Origin: Bryobacteraceae bacterium
GTDB lineage: Bacteria; Acidobacteriota; Terriglobia; Bryobacterales; Bryobacteraceae
Reading direction: 5' to 3'
Assembly (NCBI GenBank): GCA_025980665.1
Contig: JAICXC010000047.1
Coordinates: 1 to 36,743, forward strand
Length of the DNA: 36,743 bases
The position numbers and the translations under genes were made by a program. Shown here in pieces: positions 16,690 through 24,065 of this stretch (the stretch's first letter is position 1; each line of letters starts with the position of its first letter). The notes under the pieces are model-generated. The model made no database searches. It was not told the origin of the DNA and was given only the letters and a program-made list of their open reading frames with translations.

Positions 16690-16710
16690 ATTATAGGCGG
16701 TTGCTACAAT
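16690..16710. promoter_or_regulatory. Overlapping divergent promoters of the POT gene and ispG
   Basis: Minus strand: TATAAT (16690-16695), seven bases before the POT ATG, with an ATGACC-like -35 18 bases upstream that overlaps the ispG start. Plus strand: TACAAT (16705-16710), seven bases before the ispG ATG; its -35 is weak. The starts are only 35 bases apart, so the promoters overlap and both transcripts would be leaderless. Confidence 0.55.
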
Positions 16711-16717
16711 TGTGGTC

Positions 16718-17959
16718 ATGAGCGCCAATCCGCGCCACCGTACGGTGGCCGTCAACGTTGGAGGTGTGTACGTCGGTGGAGGCCATCCGGTGGTGGTCCA
16801 GTCGATGACTAACACCGATACAGCGGACGTGCAGTCCACCGTCAATCAGGTGATGGCTCTGGCCAACTCGGGTTCCGAGCTGGTGCGCGTCACCGTCAAC
16901 ACCGACGAGGCGGCGGCTGCGGTTCCCAAGATCGTAGAGACGCTCCAGAAGTTCGGCGTGCGCGTTCCAGTGATTGGTGATTTCCACTATAACGGCCATC
17001 TCCTGCTCAAAAAGTACCCCGCTATGGCGAAGGCGCTGGCGAAATATCGTATCAATCCCGGCAACGTGAACATCGGTAAGAAGCACGACGATAATTTCCG
17101 CGTAATGATCGAAGCCGCTATCGAGTACGGCCGTCCGGTGCGCATCGGCGTGAATTGGGGATCGCTCGACGGCGCCTTGCTCACCCGCATGATGGATGAG
17201 AACAACGCGCTACCCGAGCCCGAGGACGCCAAGACCGTCACCTTGCGCGCGATTGTCCGCAGCGCGATTGAGTCAGCCAAAGCTGCCGAGCACTATGGTT
17301 TGCCGAAAGACCGTATTATCCTGAGCGCCAAAGTTAGCGGTGTGCAGGATCTGATTCGCGTGTATCGAATGTTGGCAGCGGAGGGCGATTACGCGCTGCA
17401 TCTGGGCCTCACCGAGGCAGGCTTGGGTTCGAAAGGGATTGTTGCGTCGACAGCGGCCATCGGGATCCTGCTGCAGGACGGGATCGGCGATACGATTCGT
17501 GCATCGCTAACGCCGCTGCCTAACGGCGATCGCTCGGACGAGGTGATCGTCTGCCAGCAGATTCTGCAAGCGCTGGAACTCCGCAGCTTCACGCCTCAGG
17601 TGACCGCCTGTCCGGGTTGCGGCCGGACTACCAGCACGTTTTTCCAGGATATGGCCGATCAGATCCAGACTTACCTGCGCGAGCAGATGCCGGCCTGGAA
17701 AGAACGCTACACAGGCGTCGAAGAGATGAAAGTCGCGGTGATGGGCTGCGTCGTGAACGGCCCTGGCGAATCGAAACATTCGAATATCGGGATCTCACTG
17801 CCTGGCACGTTCGAAGAGCCCGTCGCGCCTGTCTACGTCGACGGGAAGCTCAAGCTCACCCTCCGTGGCGATAAGATCGTCGCCGAATTCATCGCGCTCC
17901 TGAACGACTATGTCGATCGGCGCTATTCGGCCAAGGTCGGCGAAACGGTTGGCGCGTAG
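16718..17959 (+). CDS. ispG: IspG (GcpE), 4Fe-4S HMBPP synthase of the MEP pathway
   Basis: Reduces methylerythritol cyclodiphosphate to (E)-4-hydroxy-3-methylbut-2-enyl diphosphate, the penultimate step of the MEP isoprenoid route. N-terminal TIM barrel: [18 protein letters not shown] (27-44), INPGNVNIG (112-120), VNWGSLD (145-151). The C-terminal iron-sulfur domain has C298-PG-C301 and C344 in [10 protein letters not shown], with the conserved Glu351 as fourth ligand. The length, 413 residues, fits the two-domain bacterial form. The ATG at 16718 is preferred over a GTG two codons earlier, because it follows TACAAT by seven bases. Confidence 0.96.
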   Translation: MSANPRHRTVAVNVGGVYVGGGHPVVVQSMTNTDTADVQSTVNQVMALANSGSELVRVTVNTDEAAAAVPKIVETLQKFGVRVPVIGDFHYNGHLLLKKYPAMAKALAKYRINPGNVNIGKKHDDNFRVMIEAAIEYGRPVRIGVNWGSLDGALLTRMMDENNALPEPEDAKTVTLRAIVRSAIESAKAAEHYGLPKDRIILSAKVSGVQDLIRVYRMLAAEGDYALHLGLTEAGLGSKGIVASTAAIGILLQDGIGDTIRASLTPLPNGDRSDEVIVCQQILQALELRSFTPQVTACPGCGRTTSTFFQDMADQIQTYLREQMPAWKERYTGVEEMKVAVMGCVVNGPGESKHSNIGISLPGTFEEPVAPVYVDGKLKLTLRGDKIVAEFIALLNDYVDRRYSAKVGETVGA

Positions 17960-17973
17960 TTTTTACATTTTAT

Positions 17974-17985
17974 TTACATTTGTAA
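17974..17985. promoter_or_regulatory. Palindrome TTACATTTGTAA, BlaI/MecI operator-like
   Basis: A perfect 12-base palindrome with a two-base centre in the gap between ispG and the PEP-CTERM gene. Its core reads TACAAATGTA on the other strand, matching the TACA/TGTA layout of BlaI/MecI operators. A BlaI-type regulator is encoded 4 kb away, but that gene has a different dyad of its own. Confidence 0.35.
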
Positions 17986-18019
17986 CGGCGGTTAAATTGA
18001 AACACCCCTAAGGGCGTAC

Positions 18020-18041
18020 AGATCTCTCCCCGCAGAGGTCT
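18020..18041 (+). promoter_or_regulatory. Hairpin that covers the Shine-Dalgarno of the PEP-CTERM gene
   Basis: AGATCTCT pairs with AGAGGTCT (one G-U pair) around CCCCGC. The AGAGG Shine-Dalgarno is in the 3' arm, five bases before the ATG at 18044. When folded, the ribosome site would be hidden. Confidence 0.45.
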
Positions 18042-18043
18042 AT

Positions 18044-19147
18044 ATGCGCACTTCCTTCGGTGTCACTTTTGCGGCGGTCTTCAGCACTATTCTGGCGCCC
18101 GTCGTCTTCGCGAGTTCCATCGGCTTCGTGCAAACCAACCTTGCTTCGGACCAACCGGGCGTAGCTCCGGTCACCGATCCCAACCTGGTAAATGCATGGG
18201 GTATCGCCGCCAGTGGCAGTTCACCGTTCTGGATCGGCGCAAATGGCTCTGGGACGTCGGTGCTCTATAACGGTGCGGGCGTAAAACAGGGATTGACCGT
18301 CACCATCCCCGGGGACGGTACGGTAACTGGCATCGCGTTTAGCAATGTCCCCGGAAACTTCAATGCCGACACTTTCCTGTTCGCTTCCGAAGACGGCACC
18401 TTTTCCGGATGGCGAGGTGCACTGGGCACCGCCGCGGAGACCCTAGCCCCCGGGAGCGGCGCGAATGTCTACAAAGGTCTGACCGATGCGAGCGTAGGCG
18501 GGAACCAATATGCCTACCTCGCGAACTTCAAGACCGGTAACATCGACGTAATGAAAGGCAATGCCGCCGCTTCGAACCTGACGGGGAGCTTCACCGATCC
18601 GAACCTCCCTTCGGGCTATGCTCCATTTGATATCGCCAACCTCGGCGGTATCCTCTACGTCACCTATGCGCTGCAGGATGGAGCCAAGCACGATGACGTG
18701 GCCGGAGCGGGGAACGGCTTCGTGGATACCTACGATTTGCAAGGCAACTTTCTGGCCCGGCTGGTCAGCAACGGTGCGCTCAATTCCCCTTGGGGATTGG
18801 CGATCGCGCCGGCTGGATTCGGCGATGTCGGCGGGGATCTGCTCGTGGGTAATTTCGGGGACGGCTCGATTCATGCCTACAACACCACGACGGGCGCTCT
18901 TGTCGAGACCCTTACGGACGCGAAAGGGAACCCACTGTCGATCGATGGTTTGTGGGGTTTGAAGTTCGGAAATGGTGGCGCCGCCGGTTCCACCAGCACG
19001 CTCTTCTTCACGGCCGGTCCCGACGATGAGCAGCACGGCATGTTTGGCGAACTGAACGCAGTACCCGAGCCGGCGACTTGGGTGCTTTTGGGCTTCGGCC
19101 TGATGGCGGTAGCACTGCTTCGCGCTTATAGGACCCCGTCTGCCTAA
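18044..19147 (+). CDS. TIGR03118-family exported protein with PEP-CTERM sorting signal
   Basis: A 367-residue exported protein. A signal peptide (MRTSFGVTFAAVFSTILAPVVFA, split by the cut near 23) is followed by the TIGR03118 domain, FVQTNLASDQPGVAPVTDPNLVNAWGI in two steps from residue 28, a beta-propeller-like family. Repeats such as GLAIAPAGFGDVGGDLLVGNFGDG fit a propeller. The C-terminus has VPEPATWVLLGFGLMAVALL then RAYR, a textbook PEP-CTERM signal (motif, hydrophobic helix, basic end). Such proteins are cut and anchored or released by an exosortase, which is not in this window. No operon partner; its Shine-Dalgarno lies in a hairpin. Confidence 0.88.
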   Translation: MRTSFGVTFAAVFSTILAPVVFASSIGFVQTNLASDQPGVAPVTDPNLVNAWGIAASGSSPFWIGANGSGTSVLYNGAGVKQGLTVTIPGDGTVTGIAFSNVPGNFNADTFLFASEDGTFSGWRGALGTAAETLAPGSGANVYKGLTDASVGGNQYAYLANFKTGNIDVMKGNAAASNLTGSFTDPNLPSGYAPFDIANLGGILYVTYALQDGAKHDDVAGAGNGFVDTYDLQGNFLARLVSNGALNSPWGLAIAPAGFGDVGGDLLVGNFGDGSIHAYNTTTGALVETLTDAKGNPLSIDGLWGLKFGNGGAAGSTSTLFFTAGPDDEQHGMFGELNAVPEPATWVLLGFGLMAVALLRAYRTPSA

Positions 19148-19250
19148 GGCGCCTGGCGCGCTCCGTGCCGGAATTGGAGGATCTCCACTGCGTTCGTCGA
19201 GAAGAGGAGGCGGGTTGTTGAGGTCGAGCTTTTCACCTCAGCCATACCTT

Positions 19251-19270
19251 AGATAGCACTAGATAGCACT
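19251..19270. repeat. Tandem decamer AGATAGCACT x2
   Basis: Two perfect, adjacent copies of a ten-base unit in the 148-base gap between the PEP-CTERM gene and the convergent hydrolase gene. Nothing else was recognised in this gap. Confidence 0.7.
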
Positions 19271-19295
19271 CCAACGCCAGTGGTGAAATCGGTGT

Positions 19296-20177
19296 TTATT
19301 CGCGATCATTTGCGGCTAGGAACTTCTTCGTCTCGCGCAGAAACAGCTCCAATTGATCGTGATGCAGCCAATGCCCGGCCTGGTCCACCTTCACGATCGC
19401 TTTATTCCGGATCCCCGCGGCTTGGGGATCGTCATCCGGATCTCGTGCGAAGCTTTGCCGTCCCCAGAACAGTAGCGTCGGGCAAGTGATCTGCGCGAGA
19501 ATTTGCACGGCCTCATCCAGGCCCAGTCCAAAGGGATGAATCACGCGCGTGTAGTTGTCGAACTTCCATACGAGTGACCCATCGGCGTTCCAATTCGTGC
19601 CGTGCAGCGTCAAATGCTCGGCGACCTCGTCTGTGAGAAACGGATTTGCCTCTTTCATCCGCGCGACCGCCGCGGCGAGCGTGGGGTAGCTGCGCGCCGG
19701 GTGATCGTCCAGCTTGCGCGTCTTATCGATCCAGCTGCGCATCCGCTCCGGCGACGGTTTCGGCGTCGACCCAAGAGGCCCCACGCCCACTCCCTCAATG
19801 GCTACCAGCGTGGCGACTTTCTCCGGATACGTCCCCGAGAAATACAGCGAGACCATCGCGCCTAAGGAGTGCCCGACCAACCTCACCGGATACTTACCGA
19901 TGATATCCGCGAACACCGTCAAATCCAGAATGTGCTCCTGGACACTGTACAGCGCACCCGGAGCCCAGGCGCTGTTGCCATGCCCGCGCAGATCGAGCGC
20001 ATAGACATGGTAGTCATCGCGCAACGCACGCGCGATCCAGTCCCAGCTCCGCGCATGGTCACGGGTTCCGTGGACCAGAATCAGCACCGGCTTTCCATCC
20101 GTGCCCCAGTCCCAGAACTGCAATTTCAGTCGATCGGAATAGAAATAGTGTGAGGCCGGCTCCAGGGAGGCTTGCAT
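19296..20177 (-). CDS. Alpha/beta-fold hydrolase
   Basis: A 293-residue cytoplasmic alpha/beta hydrolase. LVHGTRDHARSWDW (34-47) gives the oxyanion loop, and VGHSLGAMVSLYF (101-113) the nucleophile elbow with Ser104. The acid lies after LLFWGRQSFARDPDDD, and the catalytic histidine is in QAGHWLHHDQ near the C-terminus. LDLRGHGNSAW is the usual strand before the lid. Substrate unknown: the family includes esterases, epoxide hydrolases and haloperoxidase-like enzymes. No Shine-Dalgarno was seen; a TAGAAC lies five bases before the ATG. It is divergent from the small exported protein at 20247. Confidence 0.85.
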   Translation of the reverse strand: MQASLEPASHYFYSDRLKLQFWDWGTDGKPVLILVHGTRDHARSWDWIARALRDDYHVYALDLRGHGNSAWAPGALYSVQEHILDLTVFADIIGKYPVRLVGHSLGAMVSLYFSGTYPEKVATLVAIEGVGVGPLGSTPKPSPERMRSWIDKTRKLDDHPARSYPTLAAAVARMKEANPFLTDEVAEHLTLHGTNWNADGSLVWKFDNYTRVIHPFGLGLDEAVQILAQITCPTLLFWGRQSFARDPDDDPQAAGIRNKAIVKVDQAGHWLHHDQLELFLRETKKFLAANDRE

Positions 20178-20246
20178 GATTCGTTCTATCTATCCTAGGG
20201 GATTCGCCTGAGGGTCATCCGCAGCCATGCTTGATATTCTTCCGAC

Positions 20247-20723
20247 ATGACCCGGATCGTGGTTATCGCCGCCTTGCTGAGCCTGCCGCTGGCCGCCGCG
20301 CCCAACCTCTCAGGTAACTGGGTGCTGAATGTCGCCAAGAGCCAATACGGCCAGTTTCCCGCACCTGAAATCATGACTCGCCAGATCCAGCACAACGATC
20401 CGGCGCTTTCCATGTCGACGTATCAAAAGGGAGCGCAGGGCGAAGTGACCACGGAGCTCAAGTACACGACCGATGGCAAGCCCGCGGTGAACGGCGCGAA
20501 CCAGGGTTCCGCGCATTGGGAAGGCGACAAGCTGGTGATCGAAACGTCGCGCGACTACCAGGGAACCAAGCTCACCCAGCGCGAAGAATGGACGCTCTCT
20601 GTCGATGGCAAAACGCTGAACATCGCCACGCACGTGAAGCTGCCCAACGGTGAGTTCGATGTGAAGCAGGTTTTCGAGAAAGCTCCGGGTCCCACCGGCG
20701 GTAAGGCCCGGGCGAATTTCTAG
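20247..20723 (+). CDS. Small exported protein, lipocalin-like in pattern
   Basis: A 158-residue exported protein of unknown role. Signal peptide MTRIVVIAALLSLPLAAAPN. The mature part reads NLSGNWVLNVAKSQYGQFPAP at its start, then alternating beta strands (TTELKYTTDG, AHWEGDKLVIETSRDYQG, REEWTLSVDGKTLNIATHVK). This pattern of a GNW motif followed by an antiparallel barrel is widespread in Acidobacteria, usually unannotated. The last three bases share CTAG with the stop of the convergent M56 gene. TATTCT (20235-20240) is six bases before the ATG and no Shine-Dalgarno is seen. Confidence 0.65.
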   Translation: MTRIVVIAALLSLPLAAAPNLSGNWVLNVAKSQYGQFPAPEIMTRQIQHNDPALSMSTYQKGAQGEVTTELKYTTDGKPAVNGANQGSAHWEGDKLVIETSRDYQGTKLTQREEWTLSVDGKTLNIATHVKLPNGEFDVKQVFEKAPGPTGGKARANF

Positions 20724-22147
20724 TTCACCCGCGGAGATGGATCCCTTGTTTCTCCGTCCTGGTGGCGAGCCTCGCGGAGCTGTTCGTTGATTTTGTTGAG
20801 CTCGTCTACCAAGACCTGTAACTCGGCGACAATCTTCTGCCGAGCTTCCGTTGAGGAGGTGCTGGCGGCTGCCCTCTGGAGCCGCATGATGTCCTGGTTA
20901 ATCTCTGCGCCGCGCGGGTTAAGCTTCTCCATCGCCGCACTGACTTCGATGGACTGATTTTCGTTGTGGAAGTATAGATAACCTAGCTCAAACCCGAAGG
21001 CGTACTCCGCAGCCTTGAGTGCGCTGCTCAACTCCGGAGGCAGCGGATCTGCCTTGGGCGGTACCGGTGGCTGCACGATCACTTGGGCGATCCACGGATT
21101 CTGTGCGCGAATCAGCTGCTTTTTCGTAGTGGCGGGTGCCTCTTTTACGGCGCCTGCCATGGGCGTTTGAAGCCCGGGCGGACGAACCGGCGCTTGTCCC
21201 CGTGCCCAATTTACATTTAATGCGAAACACGCCACCATTGCACAGATCGCCAGAATGCCAGCCCACCTCGACGGGTTGTCCTGCGTTCGAACGCCCATCA
21301 GCCGTTGAATCCGGTAGAGCAGGGGCTGGCTTGCCGCGCCCATGCTTACTAATGGAGTTTCTGTTCGCAGCTTTTCAAGCGCGGTGAGCGCCCGTGCATA
21401 TGAGAGGGGGTTCCCGCAGATGAGCACCGCCATGTCATCGCAGCACAGTTCCCGCTCTTGCCGGATTCGTCCAGAAACCCACCAAACAGCCGGGTGATAA
21501 AACAGAAACGTCTCGACCAACATCTGCCCGAGATTGATCAGGTAGTCGAACCTGCGGATGTGCGCGAGCTCGTGCGCCAGTACCATCTCCAACTGTTCTG
21601 GCGTCAGCCCGGCGATGGTCGCGGCTGGAATCAGAATCACGGGCCTGATCCAGCCAATCACGCTGGGACCATCCGGCAGTGACGCGCTAAGGACTTGGAC
21701 GGAATGCGAGATGCCCATCCCCTTGGCCAATCCGGACACCATCGTTCGCAAGGCCGTATCGGCGGCGATGGCTCGCTCACGCAGGGCTGTGACTTGCAAA
21801 TACCCCCAGCCCAACCGTATTGAAAAAATCAAGACGCCCGCCAACCACAGCGGCAGAGTCCAGCGTTGCCAGTCGATAACGTTGGTGGGACTCGTGAGGG
21901 CGATTCTGATCGGCACATACGCCTCGCTCGATGCGTGTCGCAAAGGCGGACTCGAATACAAGAACAGCATCGTCAAGACCGGCAGCGCCGCTTGCACCGC
22001 AAGCGCGGCGCAGCTCGCCACGTAGCGCGCGTTAGCCGAACATCCCCGCATCAGCCCTAGAGCAATCCAAAGCAGCGATGCCACCGCCAAGCCTTGCCAT
22101 ACAAAATGCAGCAGCGCGGAACTGAGAGCGTCGGCCATTGGATTCAT
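20720..22147 (-). CDS. M56-family (BlaR1-like) membrane metallopeptidase
   Basis: Signal-transducing membrane peptidase of the M56 family, which in BlaR1/MecR1 cuts the BlaI repressor when a signal is sensed. Four membrane helices lie in the first ~320 residues (near 12-32, 48-64, 97-115 and 303-320), with the zinc motif HELAH (192-196) and later ELCCDDMAV, where the third ligand Glu is expected. The 475-residue protein has no penicillin-binding sensor domain; its end is helical and Gln/Glu-rich. So the signal is not a beta-lactam by the standard route. It overlaps blaI by four bases (ATGA) and shares its promoter. Confidence 0.88.
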   Translation of the reverse strand: MNPMADALSSALLHFVWQGLAVASLLWIALGLMRGCSANARYVASCAALAVQAALPVLTMLFLYSSPPLRHASSEAYVPIRIALTSPTNVIDWQRWTLPLWLAGVLIFSIRLGWGYLQVTALRERAIAADTALRTMVSGLAKGMGISHSVQVLSASLPDGPSVIGWIRPVILIPAATIAGLTPEQLEMVLAHELAHIRRFDYLINLGQMLVETFLFYHPAVWWVSGRIRQERELCCDDMAVLICGNPLSYARALTALEKLRTETPLVSMGAASQPLLYRIQRLMGVRTQDNPSRWAGILAICAMVACFALNVNWARGQAPVRPPGLQTPMAGAVKEAPATTKKQLIRAQNPWIAQVIVQPPVPPKADPLPPELSSALKAAEYAFGFELGYLYFHNENQSIEVSAAMEKLNPRGAEINQDIMRLQRAAASTSSTEARQKIVAELQVLVDELNKINEQLREARHQDGETRDPSPRVN

Positions 22148-22530
22148 TTTGACCCTCTTTCCAGCCGGTCCAGCAACTTATCGATTTCCTGCAATTCATC
22201 CGGAGACGACTTTTTCGACGCCAGCGCCTGAAGCACCATCGACCGCACCGATCCCCCGAAAGCCCTCTGCAGCAGATCGTTGACCAGGCTTTGCTGTGTT
22301 TGCGCCTGGGATTGCCTAGCTTTGTATATCTGCGGACGGACCGTTTCATCGCGCGTCACCAGGCCCTTTTCCGTCATGATCTGCATCAGCTTCAGAACCG
22401 TTGTGTAGCCGGTGGGCTTGATCGCGTCCAAAGCTTTTTGAACGTCCCGCACTGAGCCCGAGCCTTGATTCCATAGGACCCGTAAAATGTTCAGCTCACC
22501 GTCGGTGGGGCGGGGCGGCTTGGATGCCAT
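22144..22530 (-). CDS. BlaI/MecI/CopY-family transcriptional repressor
   Basis: A 128-residue winged-helix repressor, partner of the downstream M56 peptidase. It begins MASKPPRPTDGELNILRVLW, a typical start of the family, and has VQKALDAIKPTGYTTVLKLMQIM as the recognition helix region and EKGLVTRDETVRPQIYKA as wing. A dimerisation region follows (SLVNDLLQRAFGGSVRSMV). The frame is open to 22566, but the ATG at 22530 is right: it starts the domain and has a consensus promoter right before it. Signal and regulon are unknown; autoregulation is strongly suggested by its operator layout. Confidence 0.9.
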   Translation of the reverse strand: MASKPPRPTDGELNILRVLWNQGSGSVRDVQKALDAIKPTGYTTVLKLMQIMTEKGLVTRDETVRPQIYKARQSQAQTQQSLVNDLLQRAFGGSVRSMVLQALASKKSSPDELQEIDKLLDRLERGSK

Positions 22531-22537
22531 ATGCAGC

Positions 22538-22579
22538 ATTATGACGAAGACCTTCGTCTTTGTCAACGAAAACGTTCGT
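22538..22579 (-). promoter_or_regulatory. BlaI promoter with two dyad operators
   Basis: Minus strand: TTGACA (22561-22566), 17-base spacer, CATAAT (22538-22543), then seven bases to the blaI ATG. Dyad 1, GACGAAG-AC-CTTCGTC (22543-22558), fills the spacer and touches the -10. Dyad 2, ACGAA-AACG-TTCGT (22566-22579), overlaps the -35. Their centres are 22 bases apart, two turns of the helix. Binding of two dimers would block the promoter. It also lies just upstream of the plus-strand gene at 22615. Confidence 0.75.
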
Positions 22580-22599
22580 CATCGTCAATTAGGGCGCGC

Positions 22600-22605
22600 T
22601 ACAAT
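22600..22605 (+). promoter_or_regulatory. -10-like TACAAT before the 66-residue gene
   Basis: TACAAT ends nine bases before the ATG at 22615. The -35 would fall next to dyad 2 of the BlaI operator (22566-22579), so the small gene may be under the same repressor. Confidence 0.4.
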
Positions 22606-22614
22606 AGTCTCGCG

Positions 22615-22815
22615 ATGGCAAAACTTGCGCTGGTTTATGGGATGCGGCTACTTCCAGCCGATGAGATCGAAGCAGTGGGCGAAGGCGAGATCCGCCTGAA
22701 GGACGGCAAAACCGTTCATGTGACCATGCACCTGCTCGAAGGCGGCGAGAAAGAAATTCGGGGTCAGCTCGAACAATCGCTGGACGCCTTCTTTGAGTTT
22801 TATCCGGAAATTTAA
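22615..22815 (+). CDS. Small conserved-looking protein, 66 residues
   Basis: Unrecognised protein of 66 residues. It has two likely strands (KLALVYGMRLLP; KTVHVTMHLLEG) and a C-terminal helix (KEIRGQLEQSLDAFFEFYPEI), balanced in charge and without cysteines. The frame is open further up to 22531, but that part would lie in the BlaI promoter and operator; the ATG at 22615 follows a -10-like TACAAT. Divergent from blaI and convergent with a small zinc-ribbon gene. Function unknown. Confidence 0.55.
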   Translation: MAKLALVYGMRLLPADEIEAVGEGEIRLKDGKTVHVTMHLLEGGEKEIRGQLEQSLDAFFEFYPEI

Positions 22816-22822
22816 AGCGTAG

Positions 22823-22861
22823 GACAGGCGATCTGGTTTACCCGCAAGCGGGTCGCCTGTC
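22823..22861. terminator. Two-part hairpin between convergent small genes
   Basis: Outer arms GACAGGCGA (22823-22831) and TCGCCTGTC (22853-22861); inner stem ACCCGC-AA-GCGGGT (22840-22853). It fills the 48-base gap between the stops of the 66-residue gene and the zinc-finger gene, and is followed by AATTATT. Probably a bidirectional terminator. Confidence 0.65.
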
Positions 22862-22863
22862 AA

Positions 22864-23103
22864 TTATTCCTGCGCCGGCATCTGGGAATCGGAATCCCGC
22901 CAGGCGCTCAGTTTGAGCCGCCGGCAAACCCAGCACAAATTTTCGGCCGAGTTAGGGGCGCATTCGCTCTTGCAGACCGTGCAAAGCACCATTTTGCGCA
23001 CGCGATCCGTCTCAATGGCTCGCTTGGCCTCTTCCAAAAGCTTTTCCGGTACCACGGTTTCCGACAACAGGGACTCTGGCGTGGGGATGCGCTTGCGCTT
23101 CAC
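22864..23103 (-). CDS. Small four-cysteine zinc-binding protein
   Basis: A 79-residue protein. The N-terminal half is a charged helix (SLLSETVVPEKLLEEAKRAIE); the C-terminal half has CTVCKSEC and, 12 residues on, CWVC, a likely C4 zinc ribbon like those in small nucleic-acid-binding proteins. The start is a GTG, backed by TATAGT six bases before it and no Shine-Dalgarno. It is divergent from fabD with only 38 bases between. Family not recognised. Confidence 0.65.
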   Translation of the reverse strand: MKRKRIPTPESLLSETVVPEKLLEEAKRAIETDRVRKMVLCTVCKSECAPNSAENLCWVCRRLKLSAWRDSDSQMPAQE

Positions 23104-23109
23104 AACCCC

Positions 23110-23136
23110 ACTATAGCAGTCCGGCCAGTATAGAAT
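23110..23136. promoter_or_regulatory. Back-to-back leaderless-type promoters (zinc protein / fabD)
   Basis: Minus strand TATAGT (23110-23115) is six bases before the GTG of the zinc protein gene. Plus strand TATAGAAT (23129-23136) is five bases before the TTG of fabD. Neither gene has a Shine-Dalgarno. No clear -35 elements. Confidence 0.5.
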
Positions 23137-23141
23137 CGGAA

Positions 23142-24065
23142 TTGGTCCACACAGCCTTTCTCTTCCCAGGTCAGGGTTCCCAGTTTGCCGGAATGGGCAA
23201 AACCCTCGCCGATTCGTTCCCTGAAGCCGCTCGCGTTTTTGAGGAGGCCGATGAAGCTCTAGGCTTTCCGCTTTCGCGCTTGTGCTTCGAGGGCCCCGAC
23301 GATCAGCTCAAGCTCACGGAGAATACCCAGCCCGCGTTGCTCACCGTTTCCATCGCCGCCCACGCCGTGCTCGCTGCGAAAGGAGTCATTCCGGCCTACG
23401 TCGCGGGCCACAGCCTGGGCGAGTACTCGGCCTTGGTCGCCGCTGGATCGCTACGTTTCGCGGATGCCGTGAAACTAGTTCGCAAGCGCGGCCAGTACAT
23501 GCAGCAGGCCGTGCCGGCCGGTGTCGGCGCGATGGCGGCTCTCCTGAAGCTCCCGGCTGGGAAGCTCGACGAGGTCCTCGCTGAAGCCGCGCAAGGCGAA
23601 ATTGTCAGCGCCGCGAATCTAAATTCACCGGATCAGATCGTGATCGCCGGGCACACCGCTGCGGTGAATCGTGCGGTCGAGCTCGCCAAGGCTGCGGGTG
23701 CTCGCCGAGCTGTACTCTTGCCGGTGAGCGCTCCTTTCCACTGCGCTTTGTTAAAGCCCGCGCAAGACCGCCTGAAGCCGGATCTCGATGCCACAGAGTT
23801 TCGCGATCTGAAGGTTCCGCTGATCAACAACTGGCAGGCGCGCGAGGTCCACACGGGCGTCGAAGCGCGGGAAGGACTCTATCAGCAGATTCCGAATCCG
23901 GTTCGATGGTCTGAGTCCATCGCTTTGCTGGCCTCGCGCGGCGTGACACGCTTTATCGAAGTCGGGGCGGGTACGGTGCTCACTGGCCTGTTGCGCAACA
24001 TCGATCCTGCATTAACCGGGGTCAAGTTCGGGGAGGCTGCGGATTGGGACAAGCTGACGGCTTAG
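23142..24065 (+). CDS. fabD: FabD, malonyl-CoA:ACP transacylase
   Basis: Loads malonyl groups from CoA onto acyl carrier protein for fatty acid synthesis. The 307-residue protein has FLFPGQGSQFAGMG (6-19), QPALLTVSIAA (63-73) and the nucleophile elbow GHSLGEYSALVAAG (89-102) with Ser91. His200 in VSAPFHCALL is the second catalytic residue. IEVGAGTVLTGLLRN near the end is typical. The start is taken as TTG 23142: the conserved strand follows at once and TAGAAT is five bases upstream. It is not in a fab cluster here; the stop overlaps the convergent mrp stop by four bases. Confidence 0.95.
   Translation: MVHTAFLFPGQGSQFAGMGKTLADSFPEAARVFEEADEALGFPLSRLCFEGPDDQLKLTENTQPALLTVSIAAHAVLAAKGVIPAYVAGHSLGEYSALVAAGSLRFADAVKLVRKRGQYMQQAVPAGVGAMAALLKLPAGKLDEVLAEAAQGEIVSAANLNSPDQIVIAGHTAAVNRAVELAKAAGARRAVLLPVSAPFHCALLKPAQDRLKPDLDATEFRDLKVPLINNWQAREVHTGVEAREGLYQQIPNPVRWSESIALLASRGVTRFIEVGAGTVLTGLLRNIDPALTGVKFGEAADWDKLTA

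Noticed and set aside
19148..19295. Search for a tRNA or small RNA in the gap after the PEP-CTERM gene
   Set aside because: No cloverleaf or terminator was seen, only the tandem decamer.
22543..22579. GACGAA repeats as a small CRISPR-like cluster
   Set aside because: The units are inverted dyads placed on a consensus promoter, which fits operators for the BlaI repressor.
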